Of a DNA stretch of 64,000 nt, positions 20,131 through 29,510 are shown in pieces. The DNA comes from Agapetus fuscipes (lineage: Eukaryota > Arthropoda > Insecta > Trichoptera > Glossosomatidae). The notes beneath the pieces were generated by a model, which did no database searches, was not told where the DNA came from, and saw only the letters and a program-made list of their open reading frames with translations. The stretch covers positions 496,001 to 560,000 of the forward strand of contig OX637339.1 in NCBI GenBank assembly GCA_951799405.1. The letters run 5' to 3'. Every line of letters begins with the position of its first letter. Within the stretch, counting starts at the first letter, position 1. The position numbers and the translations under genes are program-made.

Positions 20131-20520
20131 GTCGTGGAGCTCCTGCAAATAGGAATCGCTGTATCTACTCGTAGTATCTGAACTATTCTCACGAGCATCT
20201 AGATCTGAATTCCTCAAGTTGTGTTTTTGCAGTTACTTATAGTACACGCTTTATTTATTTCTCACGATCCCTCGGCCAATACAGTTTTGTTAATAGTTCG
20301 CTAGTGAACTAAATATTTCATCTACTTGGTCTGTAGAGACCAAAGATTCGCTTAGTACCGGACAACCATGTTATTAGTGACCTAATCTGAATTAAAAAAT
20401 TGCTTAGCCTTGTAGATACATTGCTTGTAAGCGTATATTTTAAGATCTACTCGAAGTTCTCGTTGCATCACTTATTATTTTGTTAGTACACTGTTGTTTG
20501 GTTCTTGACTGGAAGTCCAC
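20131..20520. other. Unassigned stretch
   Basis: No repeat family or ORF of note recognised. Confidence 0.35.
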
Positions 20521-20845
20521 ATTTTTTTTTTTTTAAGAAATCCTGTGCGGTAGACTCCCTAGATTCTAAAGACTCTAGGGGTCTATGACACTAGTTGTAG
20601 TGCCGCAGAGGTGTACGAGCTTGGTCATCGCTACAAAGCGCCAATACTCAAGCAAGAGCCAGTTGCTGTAAGGCTGGATGGACCTTTGGTGACCGGTCAT
20701 TGGTAAAGGTTTATGAATTTTTCAACCCAGCGAAAAGCGCATTCGAAATATACATGGTATATTTTTGTGCTCCGCCGGGATCCGAATCCACAACCTTCCA
20801 TTTACGAGTCCGAAGTGTTGCCACTACGGACTTCGGACCGGTCCA
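20521..20845 (-). mobile_element. T2 SINE with a poly(A)-ended tail module
   Basis: On the minus strand: T2 head (ggtccgaagtccgtagtgg, box B), T2 body to ccaagctcgtacacctctg, then a block with a CCCTAGAGTC / GACTCTAGGG-like stem, ending in aggatttctt plus A-run. Nearly identical to 56470-56795, so this tail belongs to a replicating T2 subtype. Confidence 0.8.
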
Positions 20846-20949
20846 AGATGCCAACGACACGCGATGTACCTGAGCGGTTACCCATCCAAGCACTGACCAC
20901 GCCCAATGTTGCTTAATATAAATGGTATACGGTAGAAACGCGTCCCTAT

Positions 20950-22246
20950 TTAAGAGTGGCGAAGGGTGCCATACAACTCGATTCCCATCGGCTTCTAATC
21001 TAATCTAATCTAATCTAATCTAAGTTGCAAGGATATGTTACATTGAAGATTCACATTACATGCATTCTCACAACCAGACACATACAAGTTCGCGCTTGCA
21101 CATGCCTCATGTGAACCTACAACATAAAAATCAAATCTCAAATGGACATACACCCTGCAACTCTTGCCGTCCTTCCCTGAGACAGGGGTGACATTGGCAA
21201 AGTGAACCATTTTTACAGCATGGGTGGTCAGCCGCATACCAACCTATAAGTCAAGGAACACACACACACGACAAATTACATTTTATACATCATTAAATAA
21301 TAATATTCAAATACAAAATATCCATTTACAAACAAAAACAAATTCCAATTTAATAAACCCTATTCGCCAACATTACAGATCAACCGCCATTTCTTTCTGT
21401 CCTTACATACTTCTTTCATTTCCTCCAGAGTCATAACCTTCTTCATACAAGCTCTTCTTTTATTATGACTCTGGATATTCCATTCATTCGCAATTTCGGA
21501 TATTTGGTCCATCCATACCTTTCTCGGTCTTCCTCTACCACGACATCCATCTATTCTACCAACATATACTTTCTTCGTCAGTCTTTCCTCATTCATTCTC
21601 TCCATATGCCCAAACCATCTTAACAAACTTCTTTTAATCTTCACTTTCACACTTTCTCTTGCACCACATTCTTCTCTTACAAAATCATTCCTCACCCTGT
21701 CACTCCGTTTTTTCCCAATCATACTTCTTAGAAAGTCCATTTCAACAGTATGGACTTTACTAATTTCACTTTCATTCACCGTCCAGGCCTCGCTTCCATA
21801 CATCAAGGTGGGTAAAAGTATGCCACTGCGTACCGCCAATCGAGCATTTTTTGATATGTTTTGATTTTTGGCGATACAAGCTGTGGCACCCAGTACACAC
21901 CTGCCCTTCATTACTCTTCTTTCAAATTCACCGGTCATTCTTCCATCTTTTTCAAACTTACTTCCCAGGTATACAAACTCATTTACGACATCAACATTCA
22001 TTCCATTAATTTTAAATTCATAATTCATACTTTCATCATCTCTTTCAAAAATAGGCTTCCCTTTTAAAATGAGGCAACAAAGTAGTTAAACAATATAGGC
22101 ACAAAGTACAAAAATACATATAAAACCAAAGAAACAATACGTATTTTTTCCCCATTAAAACCATGCAGTCTACTTTATTATCATTTTTGCCTCATTTTAA
22201 AAGGGAAACCGATGGGAATCGAGTTGTATGGCACCCTTCGCCACTG
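20950..22246. mobile_element. MITE-2 interrupted by a LINE-B copy
   Basis: Left arm 20955-20995 (gtggcgaagggtgccataca) and right part 22054-22246 match the intact copy at 10745-11030. GTCCCTATT lies just outside both ends (about 20943-20951 and 22253-22261), a possible 9-bp target duplication. The interruption is 20996-22053. Confidence 0.75.
20996..22053 (-). mobile_element. LINE-B, 5'-truncated insertion with B-module 3' end
   Basis: A 1058-bp insertion flanked by GGCTTC on both sides (20990-20995, 22054-22059) within an otherwise continuous MITE-2. On the minus strand it encodes 222 residues of RT C-terminus with no stop: NEFVYLGSKFEKDGRMTGEF, ARLAVRSGILLPTLMYGSEA, LRSMIGKKRSDRVRNDFVRE, LLRWFGHMERMNEERLTKKV, GRGRPRKVWMDQISEIANEW, then the stop, a UTR of about 105 bp, the B-module, and (GATTA)n. 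The single target duplication around the whole block shows RT end, UTR and B-module retroposed as one unit. Confidence 0.9.
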
Positions 22247-22299
22247 CTGAGTGAGTCCCTATTGATGTCGTTATTTATATGTATATTTTTTTATAATAT

Positions 22300-22528
22300 T
22301 GTTAAGATTGTACTGGGGCTCACTTTAAATTATCCTGCAATTGTTTATTTTAACAGAATTTATTTTACACGGTTTAGTTCATAATTTACAATAATTGATA
22401 ATCTCTGCGTATATTGGTCTTCACGGCGAAATGCTTGGAGCGACTAATTTCTCGATGACCTTTTCAGTCCGTATATATAGGTACAAAAGGAATCATTCTT
22501 GCATATTCCCGATACTTAGTTCGTAACA
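22300..22528 (-). mobile_element. Solo LTR, 229 bp
   Basis: On the minus strand: TGTTACGAACTAAG ... CTTAACA. ATAT on both sides (22296-22299, 22529-22532). Contains TATATATAC and AATAAA-like signals. Related to 35230-35425. Confidence 0.75.
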
Positions 22529-22533
22529 ATATT

Positions 22534-22725
22534 TAATTTATTTTGGGTTTGAAATAGACACCGAAACGGGAAATCATTTCTGACACCCTCGTTGGGATTT
22601 GAACATGAGCTCTCGGCATGGAATGCAAGCATTCTACCAACTGAACTATCAACCGGACTTTTTACGAGATTGGTCGTTGATGCAAAGCGCCAATCCTCAA
22701 GCAAGATCCAATTGATGTATGGCCA
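22534..22725 (-). mobile_element. T2-T1 composite SINE, truncated both ends
   Basis: Antisense T1 (ttttgggtttgaaatagaca to aactgaactatcaaccgg), then antisense T2 body (tttttacgagattggtcgtt to caagcaagatccaattg). Confidence 0.75.
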
Positions 22726-22749
22726 AAATGAAAGAACACAAGAAAAAAA

Positions 22750-23090
22750 ATATATATATATGAAATTTTTGAAAAAAAAGGAAATCCGTACAACTGATAG
22801 TCGTGAAAGTAAATATTATATTTTGTTGTTTTAGAATGGTTCATTATTGCAAGTACTCATGTTAATCAAGAGATTGGCTGAAGTGAAACCCGCAGATCCT
22901 GAGATAAGCCGAGCCTAGCTGGCTTCATTAGGCTGCAGTGCTGACTGCGGGATCTAGATTGCATGTTCTAATGCTCTAATGACTGTGTACGCACACAATC
23001 AGATAGTCGCGCATGTGCAGAGAGATGCAGTGCGGATAGGGAAACGGGCGGAGGTGCAGACGCGGCATTTGTAAATTAAACTATCCATAT
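22750..23090. other. Unassigned stretch
   Basis: No confident feature. A possible stem (cccgcagatcc / gactgcggg) spans 22889-22952. Confidence 0.3.
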
Positions 23091-23380
23091 TATTATTTGT
23101 TTATATCTAGAATGTAATTTCTTGTGTATGTTCCTTGACTAATAGGTTGGTATGCGTCTGACCACCCATGCTGTAGAAAATAGTTCACTTTGCCGATGCC
23201 ACCCCTGTTTCAGGAAAGGTCGGCAGGAGATGCAGGGTGTTTGTCCGTTTGAGATTTGGTTTTTATGTTGTAGGTTCACATTCAGCATGCGCAAGCGCAA
23301 ACTTGTACGTGTCTGTTTGTGAGAATGCATGTAACTCCCCCAATGTTACATATCTTTGCAACTTAGATTAGATTAGTGTA
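23090..23380 (+). mobile_element. LINE-B UTR plus B-module
   Basis: UTR tail (atgtaatttcttgtgtatgt) then ttccttgactaataggttgg to ttagattagattag. Confidence 0.8.
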
Positions 23381-23417
23381 ACACTTATTCAGTTTTACCT
23401 CTAAGGTGGCGATATAT

Positions 23418-23870
23418 TGTAACGAAATACACTGGTAGATGCTTATTGGTGTACGTGTGTTTTGAGAGAATGTTCTGGCCCAGACGATTGTAGTTGTAAG
23501 GTGTGTACGTGGGTAGAAAATGGACTCTTCAAGAAATAAATATGTCCAGAATCGTCTATACAAGTGTGGTGGTGGATCTTTCTAGGGCCTGCTGGAATGG
23601 CTCCTAGGTTCCGCTATAAGAAGGGTGACAATCGGCTGGAGGCGGGAGTCTTTCAAAGCACTCACACAGAGGAATATCTAGTTACTAGGGCGACCAATAT
23701 GGTGTAAAATAACTGTAATCTGTACAAAATAAATAAGTGTGTTAAAATAAATCTGTTAAAATAAGTCTGTTAAAATAAATCTATTGTAAGAAAGTCTGTG
23801 TAAATAAACTGTATGGCTAACTTGTGTTGAACTTGTGTTTAAATTAAGAACCCTCAGGAGAAACGTAACA
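23418..23870 (+). mobile_element. Solo LTR, 453 bp
   Basis: TGTAACGAAATACACTGG ... AAACGTAACA, flanked by ATAT (23414-23417, 23871-23874). TATA-like TATAAGAAGGGTG near 23616; AATAAA motifs towards the end. Inserted in a MITE-4 end (ttttacctctaaggtggcga). Same family as 6989-7441. Confidence 0.85.
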
Positions 23871-24154
23871 ATATTTTATAAGGGCTCCGTTTTATTTGAT
23901 AGAGTTTGCAGGTGTTTGAGGTACTTAGCTTAGCTGTGACATAACCTAGATTAGTATCCGACCACAGCCCCCAAGGTGTCGTGGATCATGATCTATAGAT
24001 CTGTGAACAATAAATCCTTGTGTTACATGTACTGCAGGGACCGGCCGACTTACGTTACAACTCTCAAGGCGAGGGGATAGGAGACACTCTGTCTTGCTTA
24101 TATCGGTCTATGAAAATAAGTACAACGATGTGCAAAAGTTGAACCAACGCACCG

Positions 24155-24645
24155 CAACTAAGCTACACATATAGTGTAACTTCTTGCCTGCGTTATCCCC
24201 GAAGGGCTCGCATGTGGCAATTTGGGGCCTATTTATTTTTACGGGTAAGGAGGCCGGCCTCACACCAACCACTTTCAGTTGAAGTGGGCGTTTCCCAGCT
24301 CCCGGGGGGGGCTGGTTCTCATTTTCTTTCGAAGTCTGAGTAAGCCTTGAGATCGAACTCTTGCTCTCGGCATGGAATGCAAGCATTCTAACAATTTAGC
24401 TATACATTTTTACGAGTTAGATCATCGTCGCTACAAAGCGCCAATTCTCAAGCAAGACCCAGTTGTTGTAAGGCTGGACGGACCTTTCAGTGATCGGTCT
24501 TTGGTAAAGGCTTATGAATTTTTCAACCCAGCGAAGAGCATATTTGAAAAATAAATGGTATATTTTTTGTGCTTCACCGGGGTCCAATCCCACGACCTTC
24601 CATGTACGAGTCCGAGGCGTTAACCACTAGACTACAGACTGGTCA
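24155..24645 (-). mobile_element. T2-T1 composite SINE
   Basis: Antisense T1 (aactaagctacacatatagt to gcaagcattctaacaattta) followed by antisense T2 (tttttacgagttagatcatc to accactagactacagactgg). Confidence 0.8.
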
Positions 24646-24654
24646 AAAGCTATC

Positions 24655-25045
24655 TTCAATCCACGGACAACGTGTGACCATCATGGCTATTTTGACTTTA
24701 GATGCTGCGGCTCGAAACAGGGACTTGGTGCTTCTGCCGACCCACTGTCGCAGGTTTTTCAGCCACATTGTCCTTCGGCGTCTCTGAGATCTTCTCCCCT
24801 CAATCTTACCCTGAATTATAAGATGAAGGAGACGGTACCTACTTCTCATTTCTCATTATGTGACCGAAGTACATAAGCTTTCTCTGCTTAATGGTTGGCA
24901 GGAGCTCCTTTGTAGCTTGGATCACACCAAGAGATTCGAAGCATTTTTCGGTAGAGACACATCTCGAACGCTTCAATTCGTCTCTCCAGTGCCTGTGTGA
25001 GCGTCCATCCCTCCATAGCATATAGAGTGATTGGGAAAATAAAGC
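24655..25045 (-). pseudogene. LINE RT C-terminal fragment (GRRSQGR family)
   Basis: Same protein block as 16050-16590: RDGRSHRHWRDELKRSRCVS in a shifted frame, then TKELLPTIKQRKLMYFGHIM, RLLHLIIQGKIEGRRSQRRR, SKVKIAMM. Frameshifted. Confidence 0.75.
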
Positions 25046-25480
25046 ACCTCATTATCGCTTTATTCAAATCTTAACCAAGCTAAGTAGTTGTAGCGAAATG
25101 CATGCATGACGGATATTAGAGACAGAGAGTAATCATACACATAAGGATTGAGGGCTTTAATTAAAGATTTTAATAACTCTAATACCGTGCAAGTGCAACG
25201 CTCAACAGATATGATGTATGTCAGCATTTATGTCAAATGCATTTAGATGGAATGACTGAAATGTTCGTGTGTACAGCAGACTAAATACCAGAAAGCATTT
25301 AAGACAACTTCATTCATAATTACTGACCATTTATAACGACTTTACTGCTTAAGTAACGTCCTGCTTATGTTATTGCAATGGATGTAAAGAAAACTCATTT
25401 AAAATTTACTGGCGTCTGATCTGAAATGTTGGAGGCTGAATTTGAAATGTAATAAGATGTGTTATTGGTATGAGGCTAAC
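25046..25480. other. Unassigned stretch
   Basis: No recognisable family apart from a small diverged B-module start near 25465-25520. Confidence 0.35.
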
Positions 25481-25579
25481 CATCCATTCTTAATGTTAAA
25501 TTTGTTCACTTTGCCAATGTCCCCTCCAGCTTTACAGCAACTGGGTCTCACTTGAGAATTTCGCACTTTGCAGCGACGA

Positions 25580-25795
25580 TGTAATCTAAGTTGCAAAGAT
25601 ATGTTACATTGGAGATTCACATTACATGCATTCCCACAACCAGACACGTACAAGTTCGCGTTTGCACTGCCTCATGTGAACCTACAACATAAAAACAAAT
25701 CTCAAATGGACATAGACCCTGCAACTCTTGCCGTCCTGCCCTGAGACAGGGGTGACATTGGCAAAATGAACCATTTTTACAGCATTTTTACGATC
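25580..25795 (-). repeat. B-module, 5' end missing
   Basis: From taatctaagttgcaaagata to gaaccatttttacagca. Confidence 0.8.
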
Positions 25796-25799
25796 AATC

Positions 25800-26130
25800 T
25801 CGTAAAAAGTCCGGTCAATAGCTCAGTAGGTAGAATGCTTGCATTCCTTGCCGAGAGCAAGGGTTCGATCCCCTACCGAGGGTGTCAAAAATGATTTCCC
25901 GTTCTTGCGCTTATTTCAAATTCAAAATAAAATACGGCAAAGTTTACTCAGTCTTCCCAAGAAATGAGTACCACCCCTCCAGGGTAGAACAAGTACTTCA
26001 AGTGAAGTGGTTGGCGTAAAGGCGGCCTCCTTAGCTGTAAAAATAAATAGGTCAAAGCGCCACACACGACCCCTTGGGGGATAACGTAGACAAGAGGTTC
26101 CACTTTATGAGTAGCTTAGTTGCGCTACTA
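25800..26130 (+). mobile_element. T1 SINE
   Basis: Preceded by the end of a T2 (gatcaatctcgtaaaaag). T1 head ccggtcaatagctcagtagg, box B ggttcgatccc, body, and end gcttagttgcgc. Confidence 0.8.
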
Positions 26131-26221
26131 AATAATAATAATTGGCCAATTTGTATACAGCGCCGTTTAGTGGCACTAGCCACCCCAAGGGCGCTTTTAT
26201 GTGTTGAATTAAAATTAAATT

Positions 26222-26518
26222 AAATTAGGCTGATTTATTTGGTGAGCGCTGTTTTTGTGTGTATCACACCTCAAGAGCCCTTTGCGAGCTTGGTCGTCGC
26301 TGTAGAAAGCGCCAATTCTCAAGCAAGACCCAGTTGTTGTAAGGCTGTATGGACCTTTTGATGACCGGTCTTGGGTAAAGGTTTATGAATTTTTCAACCC
26401 AACGAAGAGCAAATTTGAAAATATAAATGGTTTATTTTTTGTGCTCCGCCGGGATTCGAACCCACGACCTTCCAGTTACGAGTCCGAAGTGTTACCACCT
26501 GGACTACGGACCGGTCTA
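26222..26518 (-). mobile_element. T2 SINE with distal tail
   Basis: Antisense: taaattaggctgatttattt, gagcgctgtttttgtgtgta, tcacacctcaagagccc, gcgagcttggtcgtcgctgt, T2 body, head ending actacggaccggtc. Close copy at 56085-56385. Confidence 0.85.
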
Positions 26519-26720
26519 AGGTTGAAGCTTCTGTTTAACAAATGTGTCTTAAGCAACTTCCTGAAACTGCCAACACTGGTCTCTGTTCTCAACTCCAGAG
26601 GTTGACTATTCCAGCAGGATGGACCAGCCGAATTGCTACTAACATTGGAATGTATCCCGGTGAAGCGCAAGGCCGTATGTTTTTTACTATGTTTATCACT
26701 CACATTTTTATATTATTCAA
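26519..26720 (-). pseudogene. LINE ORF2 C-terminal fragment (SAGPSCWNSQPLELR)
   Basis: Minus-strand frame: SNVSSNSAGPSCWNSQPLEL, RTETSVGSFRKLLKTHLLNR. The pattern fits L2/CR1-group C-termini (A-G-P-x-x-W-N-x-L-P). Confidence 0.6.
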
Positions 26721-26860
26721 ATAAATCATTGTACTTCTCTATGATTAATTTCCGATTTATTATTTAAAATATTTTTAATTTATTTTAAAAGTTCAAGGAT
26801 TAGAATACAACAAAAAGTCCCACATGTATCGATTAATTATACGTTTGAGAGCGTTGTTGT

Positions 26861-27240
26861 AGGCCCGCTGTGTTTGGCCACCTCTTGCAGGTCCGTATTA
26901 AGCCGAGCGGGGGCCCTGATGAGATAATCTCTTATGATGCTTTGTTACAAGATCATTAACGGCTTAATTGACAGCCCCACCCTGTTAACGAGTTTTAAGC
27001 TTTATGTGCCAGATGACTACGGCCGGGGGAAACGGCATGAACTTTTTCATGTACCGCTGTCCCGTACCGACGTCATGGCACAACATGCCTTAACTCGGAG
27101 TGTTATTCTGATTAACTCCGCTGGCATAGACATATTTTGCATTAATTTATAATCTTTCAAAGATCTGGTTAAAGAGTTCCTCCCAGCTTGTTAATGATTG
27201 TGTGAGGGTGCACTGTGATGAGGGAAACCTGTTGTGCACA
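26861..27240 (+). pseudogene. Jockey/CR1-like LINE C-terminal fragment
   Basis: MLCYKIINGLIDSPTLLTSF, VPDDYGRGKRHELFHVPLSR, HALTRSVILINSAGIDIF, then SFKDLVKEFLPAC stop. Matches the usual C-terminus of Jockey-group ORF2. Followed by a short ataatagtaataataatag tail. Confidence 0.65.
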
Positions 27241-27364
27241 AAAAATAATAGTAATAATAATAGACATGGGGCCTCCACCTCAATTTTTTGTTAAACCTAC
27301 TTTTCGAGAACTATGAGGAACCTGAGTATTAACTACGTCGTTTATGAATTTTCCATATATCTTT

Positions 27365-27580
27365 TCAACTAAGCTACACATATATTATAGCGTAACTTCC
27401 TGCCACGTTTTCCCCAAAGGGGGGGCATGTGGTGAGTGGAACCCGTTTATTTTTACAGGTAAGGAGGACGGCTATACGTCAACCAATTCAGCTGAAGTAG
27501 GAGTTTCTCAGTTCCCGAGGGGGCTGGTACTAATTTCTTGTGAAGTGTTACACCGAAACAGGAAATCATTTGTACAAATA
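27365..27580 (-). mobile_element. T1 SINE, 3' part
   Basis: Antisense: caactaagctacacatatat ... ttctcagttcccgagggggc ... gaaacaggaaatcattt. Confidence 0.7.
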
Positions 27581-27803
27581 GTTGTACTCCAATAATCACT
27601 ATATGTGTGGCTTATTTGCGTAAGGATTGATGTAAAGATACCTGCCCGAAAAACAACCCATCCACTGTCTCTTTCCAATTTTGAATTTTAATCTTTTGTT
27701 CATCAGCTGACCTCTGGAGGCGAATGAATTCAATCTAATAGCATTTAGGCATTTACACAAAAAATAAATGCGTATGATTCTCTATAATATATATTTTTAA
27801 ATA

Positions 27804-28065
27804 TCCTTGACTTATAGGTTGGTATGAGGCTGTCCACAAATACTGTAAATAATGGTTCAATTTGCCACCCTGCTCTACCCCTGTTGTAGGGAAGCTCAGC
27901 AAAAGTTGCAGGGCTTATGTTCATTTGAGGTCTGGATTTTAATTTGCAAGTACATATTCAGCGTTTGTAAGCGCGAACTAACACGTGTTTGTTTGTGGGC
28001 ATGCATTTGAGAGCTTTAAATGAATATATCCTTGCAACTTAGATTATAGATTATTATAGATTATA
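27804..28065 (+). mobile_element. B-module
   Basis: tccttgacttataggttggt to ttgcaacttagattatagat. Confidence 0.85.
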
Positions 28066-28066
28066 G

Positions 28067-28197
28067 TATGAAAACAAATCAGCTGTTCACTTGCGTCCAT
28101 CTTGGATTAACAGGTCTTCATACAAATGCATCATTAGTTTGTCAAAGCGTCGGCTCAACCGACGACCAAAATGTCTAAGAAAAGCCCCGTTAGATTA
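28067..28197. mobile_element. MITE-5, right half
   Basis: Shares aatcagctgttcacttgcg, tcttcatacaaatgcatcat and gacgaccaaaatgtctaaga with 17900-18017. Left half replaced by the B-module. Confidence 0.65.
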
Positions 28198-28633
28198 TAG
28201 ATTGTAAAGTTCTTGTTTTAAAGTCTTTGAGGCCCCCTGTTTTCAGAGGCCCTGGTGCGGGCACATAGCTCCCTGCCCCTTAATCCAGGCCTGCTTGCAT
28301 TTACTCATGAGTGTTTGTTATTTCCCTTGTAAGTATTAACTATTGCGTTTGGGTGATTAGCGATTAGTGGAGCCTCAGAAAGGTCACTCTTTACTCTCTG
28401 CTGAGTGAGGCTGACCACCTTGAGATGCTTGGAATTCCGAAAAGTGGTACGTTTTCCCAAAGTCAGTTCAGATCACGACCGATAGAGAAATTTGCACCTG
28501 CAGTTTTAGTCCATTAAATATTTTATGTATCCATAAAATAAGTTAAGGATTCGTTTTAATTAAATAACAGTAGTATGGTTTATTTAATTGGCATTGATCT
28601 GATGTATGGAAGTGAGACATGGACGGTAAAACG
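28198..28633. other. Unassigned stretch
   Basis: No feature recognised. Confidence 0.35.
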
Positions 28634-28899
28634 TCCCCCTCAGTGCTTCTTTGACTTATTTTCCATTTGATTAAAATATGACCTTTCAATGAAATTGTCT
28701 TAAGAATCACATTCTACACAATCTGAACTACGAAAACTGGAAATTTATTTTTAAAAAATATAAAAATTTATAACTCTCACATTATCGTGTTTTGCATTTT
28801 TTCTTAGCTCAGATTGTGTAGAATGTGATTTTTAAGACAATTTCATTGAAATCTCATCTTTGAATTGAATGGCAGATAAGCCAAACAAGCACTGGGGGG
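28634..28899. mobile_element. MITE-3, intact copy
   Basis: Inverted arms of about 95 bp: tccccctcagtgcttctttg ... gaaattgtcttaagaatcac at the left, and complementary gtgatttttaagacaatttc ... gccaaacaagcactggggg at the right. Short AT-rich loop. No ORF. Confidence 0.75.
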
Positions 28900-29045
28900 A
28901 GGATCAATCGTTTCTTCGTCATATTTTCTTTCATTCTTAAAGTAAGCTCCCAACTTTCTTACGGCCGCTTTCTCTATGTTCATCGTTAAATTAGTTTTTA
29001 AAATTACATTTAATATCGAAAAGGTGATAAAATAAAAGGTGATAG

Positions 29046-29382
29046 GTTAGAACGGCACAGTCACAAAACGACACATAACAGAACGACGCATGACATAACG
29101 ACACATGACAGAACGACACATGACAGAACAACACATGACAGAAAAACACACGATTAAACAATACATGGCAAAAAGACACGTATGACAAAACATCACATAC
29201 CTAAAACAGAACATATTTGCTTTTTCATGAGCCTTATATGGTGTGATCTATTTTAGGCATGTGATGTTTTGTCTTGTGTTTTTTGTCATTGTGATGTTCT
29301 TTCCTGTGATGTTTTGTCATAGTGATGTTTTTTCATGTAATTTACTGTTTTGATGTTGTGTCATACGTTGTTCTGTCATATT
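29046..29382. mobile_element. Foldback element, left part
   Basis: Degenerate tandem repeats of an acgacacatgacataac-like unit (29060-29160), then a mirror-image block from 29250 (catgtgatgttttgtcttgt). The outer part pairs with 33878-34041: the complement of agaacggcacagtcacaaaa here reads like ttttgtcactgtgttgttct there. The structure resembles foldback transposons, whose long inverted ends are built of short direct repeats. Split by a LINE. Confidence 0.6.
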
Positions 29383-29417
29383 CATTCGCTAGCCGAACGC
29401 TGCACAAGGCGGACGTG
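29382..29417 (+). promoter_or_regulatory. Internal LINE promoter: Inr plus DPE
   Basis: TCATTC (29382-29387) fits the arthropod initiator TCAKTY with +1 at A29384. GGACGTG at 29411 starts at +28, exactly the spacing required for a downstream promoter element (RGWYV). This is the architecture known for Jockey-group LINEs, letting a new copy carry its own promoter. Confidence 0.65.
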
Positions 29418-29510
29418 TTCACGCGGACGAAGTGCACATTTGTGTTTGTTTGGATTGTGAAACTAAAAAGAATCGCGCCCAGCAGGGCGAGATATTTTTG
29501 AAAAAAAAAA

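Noticed and set aside
23418..23870. 6989-7441 and 23418-23870 as the two LTRs of one element
   Set aside because: They are in opposite orientation, each with its own 4-bp duplication, and no gag-pol sequence lies between.
28991..29188. Minus-strand ORF with repeated CHVSF-like residues
   Set aside because: Direct product of the short degenerate repeats of the foldback arm.
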